Below are positions 52,628 to 64,000 of a stretch of 64,000 nt of DNA, in pieces. Made by a program: the position numbers and the translations under genes. Source of the DNA: Ceratodon purpureus (lineage: Eukaryota; Streptophyta; Bryopsida; Pseudoditrichales; Ditrichaceae); the NCBI GenBank assembly GCA_014871385.1, contig CM026427.1:3666988-3730987 (forward strand), given 5' to 3'. Each line of letters opens with the position of its first letter. The stretch's first letter is position 1. The notes beneath the pieces were generated by a model. The model was not told the DNA's origin. It did no database searches and saw only the letters and a program-made list of their open reading frames with translations.

Positions 52628-55600
52628 GCTTTTATAAAATATAAAACATAAAGTAATCAAGTTATATTATATAGTTTAAATATGTTCTTAAATTATTTTA
52701 ATTTTGTTTTAAGATAAAATTATGTAAATTCATTGATCAAGTATAAAAGTCAGATCAAATAAAGACATCAATCAATTTTAACAATAAACTAAAAAATTAA
52801 CAATAATGTTCACATTTGTTAAACTTCAAATGTGTCACGTTGGAGAATTATTGTTGTTTCATGAACTGAATTATTGTTGAAGCCAATATTATTTTTGTTC
52901 TCAAATATTTTTAATTCAATTATACTTCACTTGACACTGTACAGTATATAAACAACATATGTATTTGTATGAAATTTGCATCATAGGTTAGTTGGGGATT
53001 AAGGCTATAATCATGTATCAATTTACACCTTTGGCCTTTAAAACATCTGTTATTTAGATACGGAACCGGAGGCGTCACGGCTATTCTAAAAATGTTGCAA
53101 CAATTAAACTTAAGTGGAGATTCTCAAGGTAGGTAGTGTTTCTTGAGTTTGAACTTTAATTGCAGTAACAACAACCTACCCCAACTCGTACTGCTTAGCA
53201 GATAAGGACAAATCATAGCGCTTAAGATTAAGAGACTTTCCAAACACTCTTCATTGTCTTGTGTATATGAAATGTAAATTCCAACTACTCTCTTCAATCG
53301 GAATTAAATGATTTTTAAATAAAAAATATTTTTTAAAATTATAAATTAAAGTAATATTTTATTTAAACATAAAAATACGATATTTAAAAAAATTAAAAAA
53401 TTATATATAAAATATTATAAATACACTAAATACAAAAAATATTTAAAAATTAATATAATTCATATAAAATCATATATTATATATCATATATGCTGATTAT
53501 ATGGTATATATTATATGCGTTATATAGTACAAAAATTAATATATTTAAAAACCACATTAATTTGTTGAATAAATTATAATACATGTTGTACAAAAATTCG
53601 AAACTTATGCTTAGAGTGTGAGTAGACTTTGCCGCTAAGTGAATTCAACAATTTATTTCCACTTAGTTGCTAATGATGTCAAACTTGAGATTGTTGGCGT
53701 AGCTCTTGAGGTCAAGCAATGAAGCGAGTATTATCTCGGCTTTTTGAAATCAGCCAATAACACAATCATTCTTGATAAGAACTACAAACACTAAAGTATG
53801 GTCAAATACATACTTTGAGAAGATGCTTATAACAAATAAGCTAATTATTCTTTTATGAAATTTCAAATTTTATTTTAAAAATTTTACAATTTGGAATCTA
53901 AATACAATTTTAAAGTGGAAGTGCACGAGCTGTAAGTGCATGGTATGCATTTGTCTTAGACACGTCCTTCAAGCTTGTAGGATCGCTATTCTTGAAAATT
54001 TTGAGTCTAGATTTGTAAATCGCTACTACCTTTGGTCATATTGTCTCACTTTTCCAACCAAGGCTTCTAGCTCTATATTTGTCTACTTCTTATAACCTAG
54101 TGACAATGCTCTTGTAGTAAAAAATCCTTGTCGTGAAAATGCCTTTGTAGTGAAATGACCTCGTAGCAAACTTTTGTAACTCATTTTGTCTAATTTGGAT
54201 TTTTCTTTAGAATATGGTTTTGATGTGGGTGCGCACACTTGTATGTGGTATTTAGAAATAATTGTGGAAGGAGGAAGCACTCCAATATATCTTTGCGCTT
54301 TTTTTCAAAACTAATTTTTTAAATTCTTGTAGCGACATATGACATCCTAATAAAAAAATTATTGTTGTAACAATGTCATCACAGTGAAATAGCCCTTGTT
54401 ATGAAAATGCCTTTGTTTTAGCAAACGATATATCGGACAATCTAGTAGACGCATATGCTGAGGCACGGAAGTGGTATAGGCCACTTTCGGCATGATCTTC
54501 CGATCCAGAACTTCCAATTCGTGTCCTCCACGTTTCCCCATCATCAAGCCTATCAAAAACATACAAGGAGCTTACTAAAAAGAACCCTAGCAAACTAGAT
54601 AATGCAATGAGTGTTAAGAGAATTGATTTCTTTATTGTACCATATAGTGACAAAGACTTCTTCACCGCATTGATAATTCTTTAACTATATTTGTGTAAAT
54701 CCTACCTTCAGATTTTATAAATGTAAATTTTAATTTATTGTTTAATAAAAAAATCCAATCTATCTTAAGTGTTTTGTGTCATGAGTCTCCTTACAAATTT
54801 TCACAATAGCTATTACCTCAAGCATACAAGCACACATACTCACAGATAAACACTACGTATATTAAACCATGAAGTGCGTTACAATAGTATACAACAATAC
54901 ACACAGAGCACTCTCGTTCTCCTACAACTCTTCACGTCCTCGATACTACACAAGACACAGTACACTCGCATGTAATGCCTGCGAGCATCCACCACACCAG
55001 CATCTCTTCCCTGCCATCTGTTCCCTCAATTTCACATCCACATACCGACCAATACCTCTTTTCTCTAATGTTGCTCTCCGTTCATCGCTCTTTTCTCTTC
55101 GTTGATACTTTGTCTTTTTTCTATGGTCTTTGTCTTACATTGTCGTCGCCATCGCCAAACATCGCCATCACTATTGCTTCCCTTTCCGTTGGAGCTTCCA
55201 TAAACGCGCCAACTCCATTCTGTAGAGTAGCCGCTCCATTTTGTACAGTAGTTGATGTGATAGAACTTGGAGTTTTTGGTTCTGGCTCCGTAGCTTGTTT
55301 TTGAATGTATATGTAATGGTTAAAATGCATCTTTACTTCTAAGCTAATGAAGTTGTGCAGGTGTGGAGGATTTTTGTTATGAAACCACAATTTCTTTAGT
55401 CCTTAGAGGTCCAACAAACAATGTTCTTGGGAAAAAAAAATACAAACAATTTAAATTTCCTCCTACAACAATTCCACCTTTGTGAAGAGGAGAATGACAT
55501 TGATGGCATGCAAATATTCAATTTAGTTAATTGGCTACTAAATAGTTACCTTAAGCAACATTGTAAAGTGTTCTAATCAGCAAAATGAGAGTGTACAATA

Positions 55601-58600
55601 GGAGACAAATAAGATGCAAAAAATCTAGAAGAAACAGCTAAATATGAACAAATGATTAACAGTTTATCCCTGATAGGGACCCAGGTGACATTTCTGCCAT
55701 ATGGACCCCCTTGAGGAGGTGCCACATGGACCATGGGGTGCAATTGATATTTAAAAATTTATTTCCCTGCGCACCCCTTAGCCCTCTTGTACTTTTTAGG
55801 GGAGGTGAGGAGCTACAAACATTATAGGATAAAGCCCCCAAGATCCGCTTCCCCAAAACCTCTCCAAGACCCCCCCAACTCCAAGACCGTCCCGGACCGT
55901 AAAACATCATCGCAATTCGTGTGTCGGATACGTGTTGATCAAAGTGCATTCCTCGAGGTTGATCTGCTCTTCCGGCCTGCCTTCCAAGAGATTCTTGAGC
56001 TTAGTGATGCCCTTCTGCACGCCCCCCTTCCCCCTCCCCGCATTAATTAATTAATGTTAATGTGGGGTGGTTCGCAATTTTGGGCACATAGTAAAGGAAA
56101 GACTATAGTTACGTTAGTCTACTTTTTTGTTTGCGTCGCTTCATCTTCCTCCAACTGTGAGTGGTGGAAAGCTTCTGGTTTGTTCACACATAATACAATG
56201 TTGGACTAGTATTTGTCATGGGCAAATAATCGAATACTTCCACTTAGCACTGTGTTAATATGTGTGTGAACTACAAGAAACGCTTCTCCCACTTAATATG
56301 GTGCTGAGTTATACGCTGGAGAGTCCCAACAAGATACGTAAGCACTGGAACTTTTTTATTAAAAGAACTTTTGCAAAGAGGTTGGATGAACATATCAAAT
56401 AATCAATTTCATCTAATTTGGCACTATAGCCAAAAATTCCCATTTTGAACCGTACTCTATACCACTAAAAAACCAATGTCCATTTATTCTACAATTGCAA
56501 TGATATTTTTGTTTCTCAAATTTAATTGAATCTAATTCAACACATTTTTCTGTTTTGTTGAAATTATCTTTTACCTCATTAGTCATAGCCAAAATAATAT
56601 ACTAATTAGCAAAAATGAATTTGAAGTTAAAAAATACATAAAATTTGGATAACCATATTCTTTATTTAAAAGTTCATTGATTTAAGTTTATTCAATCTTT
56701 CAAATCAACATCACTTTTAAAATAATTTTTGAAATTTAAATACTATTTTTTCTTCACGAGCTTTGAAATCCACTTTATGAAAAAAATCATATTTAAATTA
56801 ATTAAACAATCAGCTCACTTCAAGTATTTTTGAAATAAATTGTTTAAAATTTGATTTAAACTTTTATATGATAAAAAAAATTAAAAAAAAAAAAAAAAAA
56901 TTAGTTCAAAATGTTTTATACAAACATCTATGCATCACAAATAAATTTTTCCTAGGTTTATTTAAATTTGATAGCATAAATTAACAAAGTCAAAGTCTTA
57001 AAATTTTCAAATTATAATGTTTTTGTATTTAATTTTTTTTCAAACATGACATAATTATCTTACTAGTTTCATTAAAAAACTGAAACCTACTTTAATTAGT
57101 TGAAGTGACGTGTTATTTGGAAAAAAAGTCTTAAGTTTGTTGCTTTCTATAAGTTATTTGTTAATGTTATTTTTTGTAAATGTTGAAATGAAGTCTATTG
57201 AACAATTGTATCATGTACACACATTATTTTTTATCATTCAATATACACAATTATATAAAAATCTCAATCCTCAGATTATTATAAATTGTCCAAAAAGTAA
57301 TTCATAACTTTAACATTTATAATAGTATCATAATTCATTTAAGAAGTGTCAAAAATTTTCAGATTTGAAAGGAACAAAGAATCAAAGGCTTTTTTATTGA
57401 GCATGACCATATTATGTAGCCTTGTGAGAATATAGAGTTTTTTGATAAATCCGTTGTATAACCTTCTCAAAATATAAGACTCATTATTTGTATCAATTTG
57501 AAAAATATATTTAAAACAAAAAAAATAATTAAGATTTTTGGATTAAATAATTTGAATTTAATACTAATATCAATATATCTTCGCAGCATATGACATGTTG
57601 ATAATATTTTATATATTTTAAATGACTTAATTTTATAAATGTATGTTATGAAGATTTTTGATACTTATGTACATCATTTTTTTTTCACATATCAAAAAAT
57701 ACAATATATAGATGTTAGTGACATATTGTATTTTTATTAGTATCTTTTTTTAACATCCTCTATGTCACAAAATTCAACACTGGAGATTATATCAAATTCT
57801 TATATTTTTTTGAACAAAAACTAGATGTTATATTTTTTTGAAATAAAAATTTTATCCAAATTCTAAAACTCATACCGAAAAAGTCACATGCTTCTAGGTG
57901 TTATATGTTTAACTATCCATTAACACTAAGTTTAGCGCTAGTGGTCCGGCCAATAGTTATGCCAATAGGTGGTTGGCGGAGCAGGTCTCGGCAAAGTAGC
58001 CACTCGGCACATGCCAACGCCAAAAATGGTACCGGTCACTCAAAATGTAGTGCCTTGGACGAGAGCTTGCAATGAGTCATTTTTGGACGGTAAATTAGAC
58101 TTTTACAAGTTTCACAGAAAATTTGAGATTGTCAAAGGAAGAAAAATGGAGGGGAAAAAGGTGGGATGAAGGAGGAAGAAGGTAAAAGCCTAAAATGCCC
58201 TCCCCTTCTCGCCATGTGTTTCGTTAGGGGAGGCCTCTAGGGCTTACTAGCTGGTTTGTAGGAACAACTTCTCGTAGGGAGGCCAAACCCTACAAACCCA
58301 CTTTGGCCATTATCTCGTTGGCGTAAACTAGTGGTCATGCCACAAGATTAAAATGCCAAAAACACAAAAAACTAACAATAAACTATTTTAAACCTCTATT
58401 AACAACTCATAATAGCACCAAATTTCCACTTTTCATTGTCACTATTAATAATTCCTTCTTGGTCTACTAATAGTTAAACTCTCATTACTTTTTGTGGCCA
58501 ATTAGTGGCAGTCTTCACAAGTACTTATTATCAATTACTAAAATTCTAAATTCTAAATCTTTAAGTTTATGAGAAAATTCAATACAACTCCAAAAATTTG

Positions 58601-59809
58601 ATTTTTTTGGGAGTTTATCATCTCTATTTTTATTCAACTTTTGTATATTTTTGTCACTCTTCCTGTGCCATTCAATCAACCAACAAACTTTGATCAATTC
58701 CACGTGCTCCAACCTTAAAGCGGAAGTCGAGAGTGCATACCTTAAGTTACCTAAGATTACTCTATTATGAGGTCAAAAAAACTTGACTACTCTTGTGATT
58801 GGAAAAGAGCTCTGAGAGAGGTGGAGAGCGATTAAGGTTAGAAATGACACATGCCATTGCCACTTTACATACCCATACCCTCGGTTGAACCCTTATCCGT
58901 CAACCCTCGCCCCAGAGGTTGAGTTTCTACATAATGTTCTCTGTAGCTCTTCCTTTACTCAACTTTTCACTTTATTTTTTGATATCATTCTAATCACCTT
59001 CTTATGATGCATTCACAAAGTGAAATTTCACAATCTAATTCACAATTTGTACAAGTGATTTGTGCTTTGAAAGAATCGTGGTAAGTCAGTTGGGTTACAC
59101 ATAACCTTCTAGGAGGTCCCAAGCTCATCATTGATCCGTTCATTCATGATACCCAAGTTCAAAAAATGCACTATTGTTCGACCCGCTCCAAATACTTGAT
59201 GTTGCATGCGCCTCACCACCTGATACAATGCCACGAGTCAAAGAGCGCCATGTGTGCTCCAAAAAAAAAGCACTATTCATGATGCCCAAATACAAAAACA
59301 CCATAGTCCAATTTCGAGCTGCCCGCCCAGGCCATGAATTGTCATTTAAGGTTAACCACATCACCCTCTCGGAAACTAAACTCCAGAACCCCCAGCGCCG
59401 ACCCCACAGTACCCACAAAGAAGAAAAAGAAAGGCCGAAACAGTACCGTACTAGACTCACTCATGAGCCGAACATGAGAGAAAAGGCACAAAAGATGGGG
59501 CAACACAATACGAAAACTGCCCCGACTGGAGAGCCCCCCACGAGGCTGGATTTGAATACTATAAACCCCCTCCCCAAGACACCGAGTGACCTCGGCATCC
59601 CCCTCCCCAAGACACTCGTGCCCTGCGGCATGTCCCATGAACGCCCCAAACTAACTCGCAACCTTCACTAACATAGCATATTCTGCACTAATCTCAGCAG
59701 GAACCAGGTCGGGAGGGATTTCGCATGTGACGACTGCGAGAGCCCATGCGAACCTCATGCTCATGCTCATGCCCACGCTCATGCGAATGCTTTCGGAGTT
59801 CGTGCCAGC
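52628..59809. other. AT-rich gene-poor region
   Basis: Seven kilobases without a supportable gene. A very AT-rich core (53280-53580) has ATATAT-like sequence; poly-A lies at 56872-56900. Patches of higher GC at about 55660-56040 and 59170-59660 have open frames but no known domains and are probably old transposon fragments. Short direct repeats of TAGTGGTC occur at 57940 and 58330. Confidence 0.5.
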
Positions 59810-61893
59810 ATGCTCTCTGCCTCTCACTCTCTGCCTTGCTCTCGTGCTGTGGGAATTGCAGGTGCAGGGGCAGGGATTGGGACAGGGATTGGGGCAGGAG
59901 GAGTAGGTGAGGGCTTGCAGGGGCTGTGTAGTGTGGGGAATGGTGTGAGGTTGGGGTTTAGGGTGGATGAGCTGCGGAGGAGGGATGGTGTGAGTGGGAT
60001 TGGGAGTGGAGGTTTGGGAGTGGGGAAGCTTGCGTTTGCGACGGCGAGCGTGTCGCCTCTAGAGTCCGTGACGCGTGGGGGAGGGCGGGTTCATCATCCC
60101 AGCCGCGACGCGCCCCGGCCCCGTCTCATGGCTCAGGTGCGAGGGGGATTGCTCTCGGGGTTTTGTTGGAGGATTTGTTGTGGGATTCGGAGGTTGTTGG
60201 TGGATCCGGGGTGTGGCTTAGGTCAAATTTCTAGAGGACTGATCTACGAGTGTGTTGTGAGTCATGGGCTTGAGTATGTTTTACCTGGAGTGGCTGAAAC
60301 ATTTGCTGGGATGGGGTGGTTTTTGTGTGGAGCGTGAGATGGTGTTGCGTTTGCTCGTTTATTTGAGAATTGTCGGTTGCGGAAACGATTGTCTTATTTT
60401 GCCGAGTGTTAGGTCAGCTGTCGGCATCTTGGGTTGATGTGGATTGTCTTTGAATCCTGGTGTGTTGTGTAGTTGAAAGGGCGAGCAATTCAGCTCATGT
60501 GGCTGATTCTTTGTTGGTGTTGTACAGAATTTAGTGTTCGTTTTGATTTATTAGTATCGTGAGCTCTTGGTTCCGGATGTGAATGATGCAGTGGAGACGG
60601 AGAATTGGAAGAGACTGTCATAGGCTGCTTGCGTTTTTGATAATACTGGAGCAATTCTTGAGTGTAGTTACACATTCCTTTAGCGTGTAGGATTAAGAGA
60701 AATCTGTGTGTGGATGTTCAGTTTGTTAATACTCTGCACAATGCCTTTGATGTCACACTCTGCTTCCACTGATGCAGAAATCTTTGTTGCAGATGTCAAA
60801 CGAGACCGATGAAGGACCGCACCTTCCAGAGGAGCTTGATGCCTCTGCGATACCGAAGCACGTTGCCATCATCATGGATGGCAACTCTAGGTGGGCAGAG
60901 CGAAGGGGCATGCCTGCAAGCATGGGGCATGAAGCTGGGGTGCGAGCGCTCAAGGAAGTTGTCAAGCTATCACAATCGTGGGGGATCAAAGTCCTCACTG
61001 TTTTTGCTTTTTCCACGGAGAACTGGATGAGACCGAAGGTGAAGTCCTGTTTCAACTCTCAATAGCAGTTCTTTGCTGATGATCAAATTATGGGCAGATT
61101 ATGGAGTTTCATGGTTGTTACTGGGCCGTTGAAAGTCACCGCACGACCTGTGGTAGTCGGCTCAAGAATTCTGAACGATGTCAAGTCACGTGGTGGGATC
61201 TGCTTTGGCAATCACTGGTTTTATGCCCGCTGATTCTGTTGTCGGGATGTTGCAGATGGAGGTCGACTTCTTAATGAAGCTGTTCGAGAGTGTTCTACAG
61301 AATAGCCTGGACAGTCTTGCTATGTAAGTTGTTCTCGAAACTGAGTATCGCACTTGATTAGAGAACCCTTGCTTCTTGAACTCGTGTTACGAAATTTTCT
61401 TTCCTTAGCATGGTCCTGACTGGGTGGACTCTTGTGGTGGAGCAGGGAGAACATACGCGTGCATTGCATGGGTGATATGACGATGCTACCAGAATCGTTG
61501 AGGGACATGGTAGCGAAATTGGACGAGCACACAAAAAACAACACTGGCCTCAAATTCTGCATAGCTCTAAGCTACAGCGGCCGCCACGACATCGCAAATG
61601 CTTGCCAAAGGTTAGCAGCGAAAGTGGAGGCCGGAGAGCTCAGCTCCTTTGACATAACCGAAACAGCAATCGAGGAAGAGCTAAAGACAAGCTGGTTAGG
61701 CGACGCGCGGAATCCAGATCTATTGATACGAACGAGCGGAGAGCAGCGGCTTAGTAATTTCCTACTTTGGCAAACAGCCTATACAGAGTTTTATTTTGTA
61801 GATTCTTTGTGGCCAGACTTCGGGGCTTCTCAACTCACAGAAGCCCTGGTGGCATACCAGAACCGCAACAGGCGATTCGGAAAGCGCAAATGA
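59810..61893 (+). CDS. cis-prenyltransferase (undecaprenyl / dehydrodolichyl diphosphate synthase family)
   Basis: Four exons (59810-60136, 60778-61038, 61256-61323, 61446-61893) close in phase to 367 residues. The enzyme adds isopentenyl diphosphate units in cis to an allylic primer. Conserved regions are [17 protein letters not shown] (catalytic Asp143), [17 protein letters not shown], the [12 protein letters not shown] helix region, LSYSGRHDI, and [20 protein letters not shown] followed by [13 protein letters not shown]. The C-terminus is FGKRK without the RxG motif of the NUS1-type complex, so a homodimeric organellar enzyme is likely. The first ~109 residues are Gly/Arg/Ser-rich and acid-poor, suggesting a plastid transit peptide; that exon is the least certain part. 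Confidence 0.92.
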
Positions 61894-62902
61894 CTCAATT
61901 TTGCAGATATTAATTTATTAATTCATTATTCCTCTCTAACTTATGCTAGACATGACGATGCACTTACTCAGTGTATCTTTGTAGACTACTCTTTCCTCCA
62001 TTTTATAAACTTCAACGGCAAGCTTGCCATATCGCAGTATTTCTCACCTGTAACATCCTTCCAAAACACACAACGAGAAGCATTCAACATCTGAAATTTG
62101 CTCCAAATCCTCAACCCATTGCAAAAAAAAATCATCCTCCAGCCGAAAACCTCAACAGCTGATATCTACACTTACACACACCCACCATCGCTCACACTTG
62201 GCAAGCAGATGCGAATTTTCCGACCATTTCTTCACATGATTCGGGTGACACCGAAGTTCTAGAGCACAGGGAACTGGAAGAGAACTTGTGCAAGAAGGAG
62301 CAACTAAACCCTAACTCGCTAAACCCCTGAACCCATCGCAGAATGTGGCATTTCACGCACCGCTGCGCCGTTGCAGATCGTGCGAGGTGCTAGTTTACGA
62401 CAATTGTTTCTCCAGAACTACTTATGGTGTGATTACACCGGTAGAGGACCTCCTGCACCTGAAAAATTTCCCACAATCTGACGGCCTTCCATCCTTACGA
62501 TCAGCCAGAGGATTGTAAGTTGATGGTGAAGCACCGAATGTGATAGCCTGGATTGCATTAGGGTTTGTAGTTTTGTAGATGTTTGAACCCAATTCAACGC
62601 AAGTGGGTTCTGAATTGGGTGAATTTTGGTGGAATTTTGTGAAGTGGGGAGTGGGACTGGAAGTGGGTTGATGTTATTGGGTTGATCTGTGGGTTGGGGT
62701 TAAGTGGGATGTGAGCTATGGCATTGGAGTTCCTCTTATGTGTTGTTGATATTGTGTTTTGCAGGTTTTGGGGGAGCTCTGGTGGTGGAGAGCTGTGATG
62801 TGATGCTTTTGGGTTACTAAATCTTCCATTGTGCAATAGTTTTGTGTAGGAATAGGGAGGAAGAGGTTTGTAGGAGGGGTTTAGGGCGGAGAGTTGTGCA
62901 GA
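61894..62902. other. intergenic between two plus-strand genes
   Basis: 3' flank of the cis-prenyltransferase gene and presumed promoter and leader of the PPR gene. The stretch 62640-62880 is G/T-rich. No other gene seen. Confidence 0.45.
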
Positions 62903-64000
62903 ATGAGAGGTGGCAGTCAGTTGAACCCTTTGTTGCGCACGTTTGGTCGGTTGTGTGTGAATGTGAGCCCCTGCTCGACGTCTCAAGAGGTACTTTCGGC
63001 GGCGTCTGTTGAAGTAGGAGATTCTATTAGGAGAGAAAGTTATACAACTTCAGCCCCGCAATCGGAGAGGGAGCAGAGGAGTGGTTTCGGATCGAGTGAG
63101 TTGAAGATTAGAGCTGCCTATCCTTCTCATCTTCTGAATTCTGCATCATGTCTGGATTTGGTTCGAGGCAGCTCTGCTCGTATGTCTACCTTGAGCGAGG
63201 CCAGTCCTGCTAGTCCGCCAGATGCTCAAGGTACTCATTCGATCCTTTTTTCTCTGAATTTCTTTGCTGTGGCATGAGTTAAAGAGCTATGGTTTTAGAT
63301 TCTGCTTCACAGCATTATTTTCACGACACATTTTGAATATAAGGAATACGATGTGCTTGTAGAAGGAGATTTTATAGCAACAGTGGATTCGACCCCTATA
63401 GAGCCACAGAGGATCCCATTTAAAAGGAAAGGAGGTGACAAATTCGCCCGATCGAGAACCAATTCGGTGATAGCTACTCTTGTGAAGTCGTTGGAATCTA
63501 CCCAAACAAATGCTGAAGTGGTGGAGAAGCTGGAACAGAGGTCGGAAGAGCTTTTACGACCCAATAGTTGGCCATGGCTACCTCTCTTAGATGCATTGCA
63601 GAAGGGACCGAAACCTCACATTGCAATGGAGGTGAGAAAATTTCCAGTACCCTATTCTTCAAGTTCATCTTATTGGTTTAAAATCTGTGTAGTATCCGAG
63701 AGTGCACTCTTAAAGAAGGGCAAGTGTTCGAACTTGCCATGTTGCGAGCTTCTTGATGAGTTTGCCGAACATTTTATTTTTCTGTCAGGTGATGGCAAGT
63801 GACTTAGTAATCGTTAACATTCTTAGGTTTTGTATTGACCAAAAGTTGTGCTCAATTGACAGGTATTTAACTGGAAGAAGAGCAAGCTGGGATGGGAGGC
63901 CAGTCCGAAAGAGTATGCAAAAATGATCTCATTTGCAGGCAGGATTAGTCAACCTCAACTAGCGACGGAGTTGTTTAATGAGATGGAGAAACGTGGTATA
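62903..64000 (+). CDS. pentatricopeptide repeat (PPR) protein, 5' part, runs off window
   Basis: Exons 62903-63230, 63299-63631 and 63863 to the window end. The N-terminus (MRGGSQLNPLLRTFGRLCVN) is Arg/Ser-rich and suits an organelle presequence. The third exon carries a PPR-like helix pair, KEYAKMISFAGRISQPQLAT then ELFNEMEKRGI, after VFNWKKSKLGWEAS. PPR proteins bind organellar RNA and act in its processing or editing. Splice phases around exon 2 close only if one base is removed: a run of four T at 63331-63334 throws DSASQHYFHDTF into a stop, while the downstream frame (EYKEYDVLVEGD) continues openly. This could be a sequence error, a private frameshift, or a missed splice. The rest of the gene lies outside the window. 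Confidence 0.75.

Noticed and set aside
54399..54665. 88-residue minus-strand ORF with a membrane-like segment
   Set aside because: It lacks an ATG at its start, lies in AT-rich DNA where hydrophobic frames are common, and has no splice partners.
57930..58340. Repeated TAGTGGTC words suggesting element ends
   Set aside because: The similarity is short and in direct orientation, without target duplication or coding content.
59174..59671. 165-residue plus-strand ORF upstream of the cis-prenyltransferase gene
   Set aside because: Basic, low-complexity composition, no motif, and a long opposing ORF on the other strand; probably transposon debris.

Overview
This is a stretch of nuclear DNA from a land plant, most likely a bryophyte and perhaps a moss, although the species cannot be fixed from the sequence alone. 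The evidence is spliced genes with GT-AG introns of about 70-700 bp, a plant-type fused DHFR-thymidylate synthase, a peroxisomal acyl-activating enzyme, a PAP16-like phosphatase, a PPR gene, and compact gene islands separated by AT-rich DNA full of old transposons. I rebuilt exon chains by hand. For eight genes the splice phases close exactly over the whole coding sequence.

Layout. 1-2.6 kb: a (TC)n microsatellite, then an acyl-activating enzyme (minus) ending in the peroxisomal signal SKL. 2.6-11.4 kb: little recognisable, with one hypothetical ORF and one small putative secreted ORF. 11.5-12.0 kb: a two-exon gene for a 90-residue secreted precursor (minus), with a ~97-bp minisatellite upstream. 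12.9-18 kb: AT-rich DNA with a piggyBac-like MITE. 18.0-21.5 kb: a decayed hAT transposon. 22.3-23.2 kb: a second gene (plus, 100 residues) of the same secreted-precursor family as the one at 11.5 kb. 24.8-27.1 kb: an RDM4/IWR1-like gene (minus). 27.4-29.7 kb: a 42-bp minisatellite, a second piggyBac-like MITE copy and another TIR element. 30.2-47 kb is the main gene island: PAP16-like phosphatase (+), formyl-THF deformylase PURU (-), complex I subunit NDUFA6/B14 (+), an unassigned multi-exon gene (-), and DHFR-TS (-). 47.9-50.7 kb: a dead Tc1/mariner transposase gene split by a non-autonomous CACTA element. 50.7-59.8 kb: AT-rich, gene-free DNA with a Stowaway-like MITE. 59.8-64 kb: a plastid- or organelle-type cis-prenyltransferase (+) and the 5' part of a PPR gene (+) that runs off the end.

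How the genes relate. Two tetrahydrofolate enzymes, PURU and DHFR-TS, lie 6.5 kb apart. Otherwise the metabolic genes look like an ordinary mixture. The least explained signal is the pair of small secreted precursors. Both have a signal peptide, one phase-1 intron at the same site, a conserved GST-x(3)-YLRGN block right after it, a shared RREL-x-D motif, and a Cys-containing C-terminus (NPAxxNC...C). I could not match them to a named peptide family, and they are the best candidate here for an undescribed signalling or defence peptide family.
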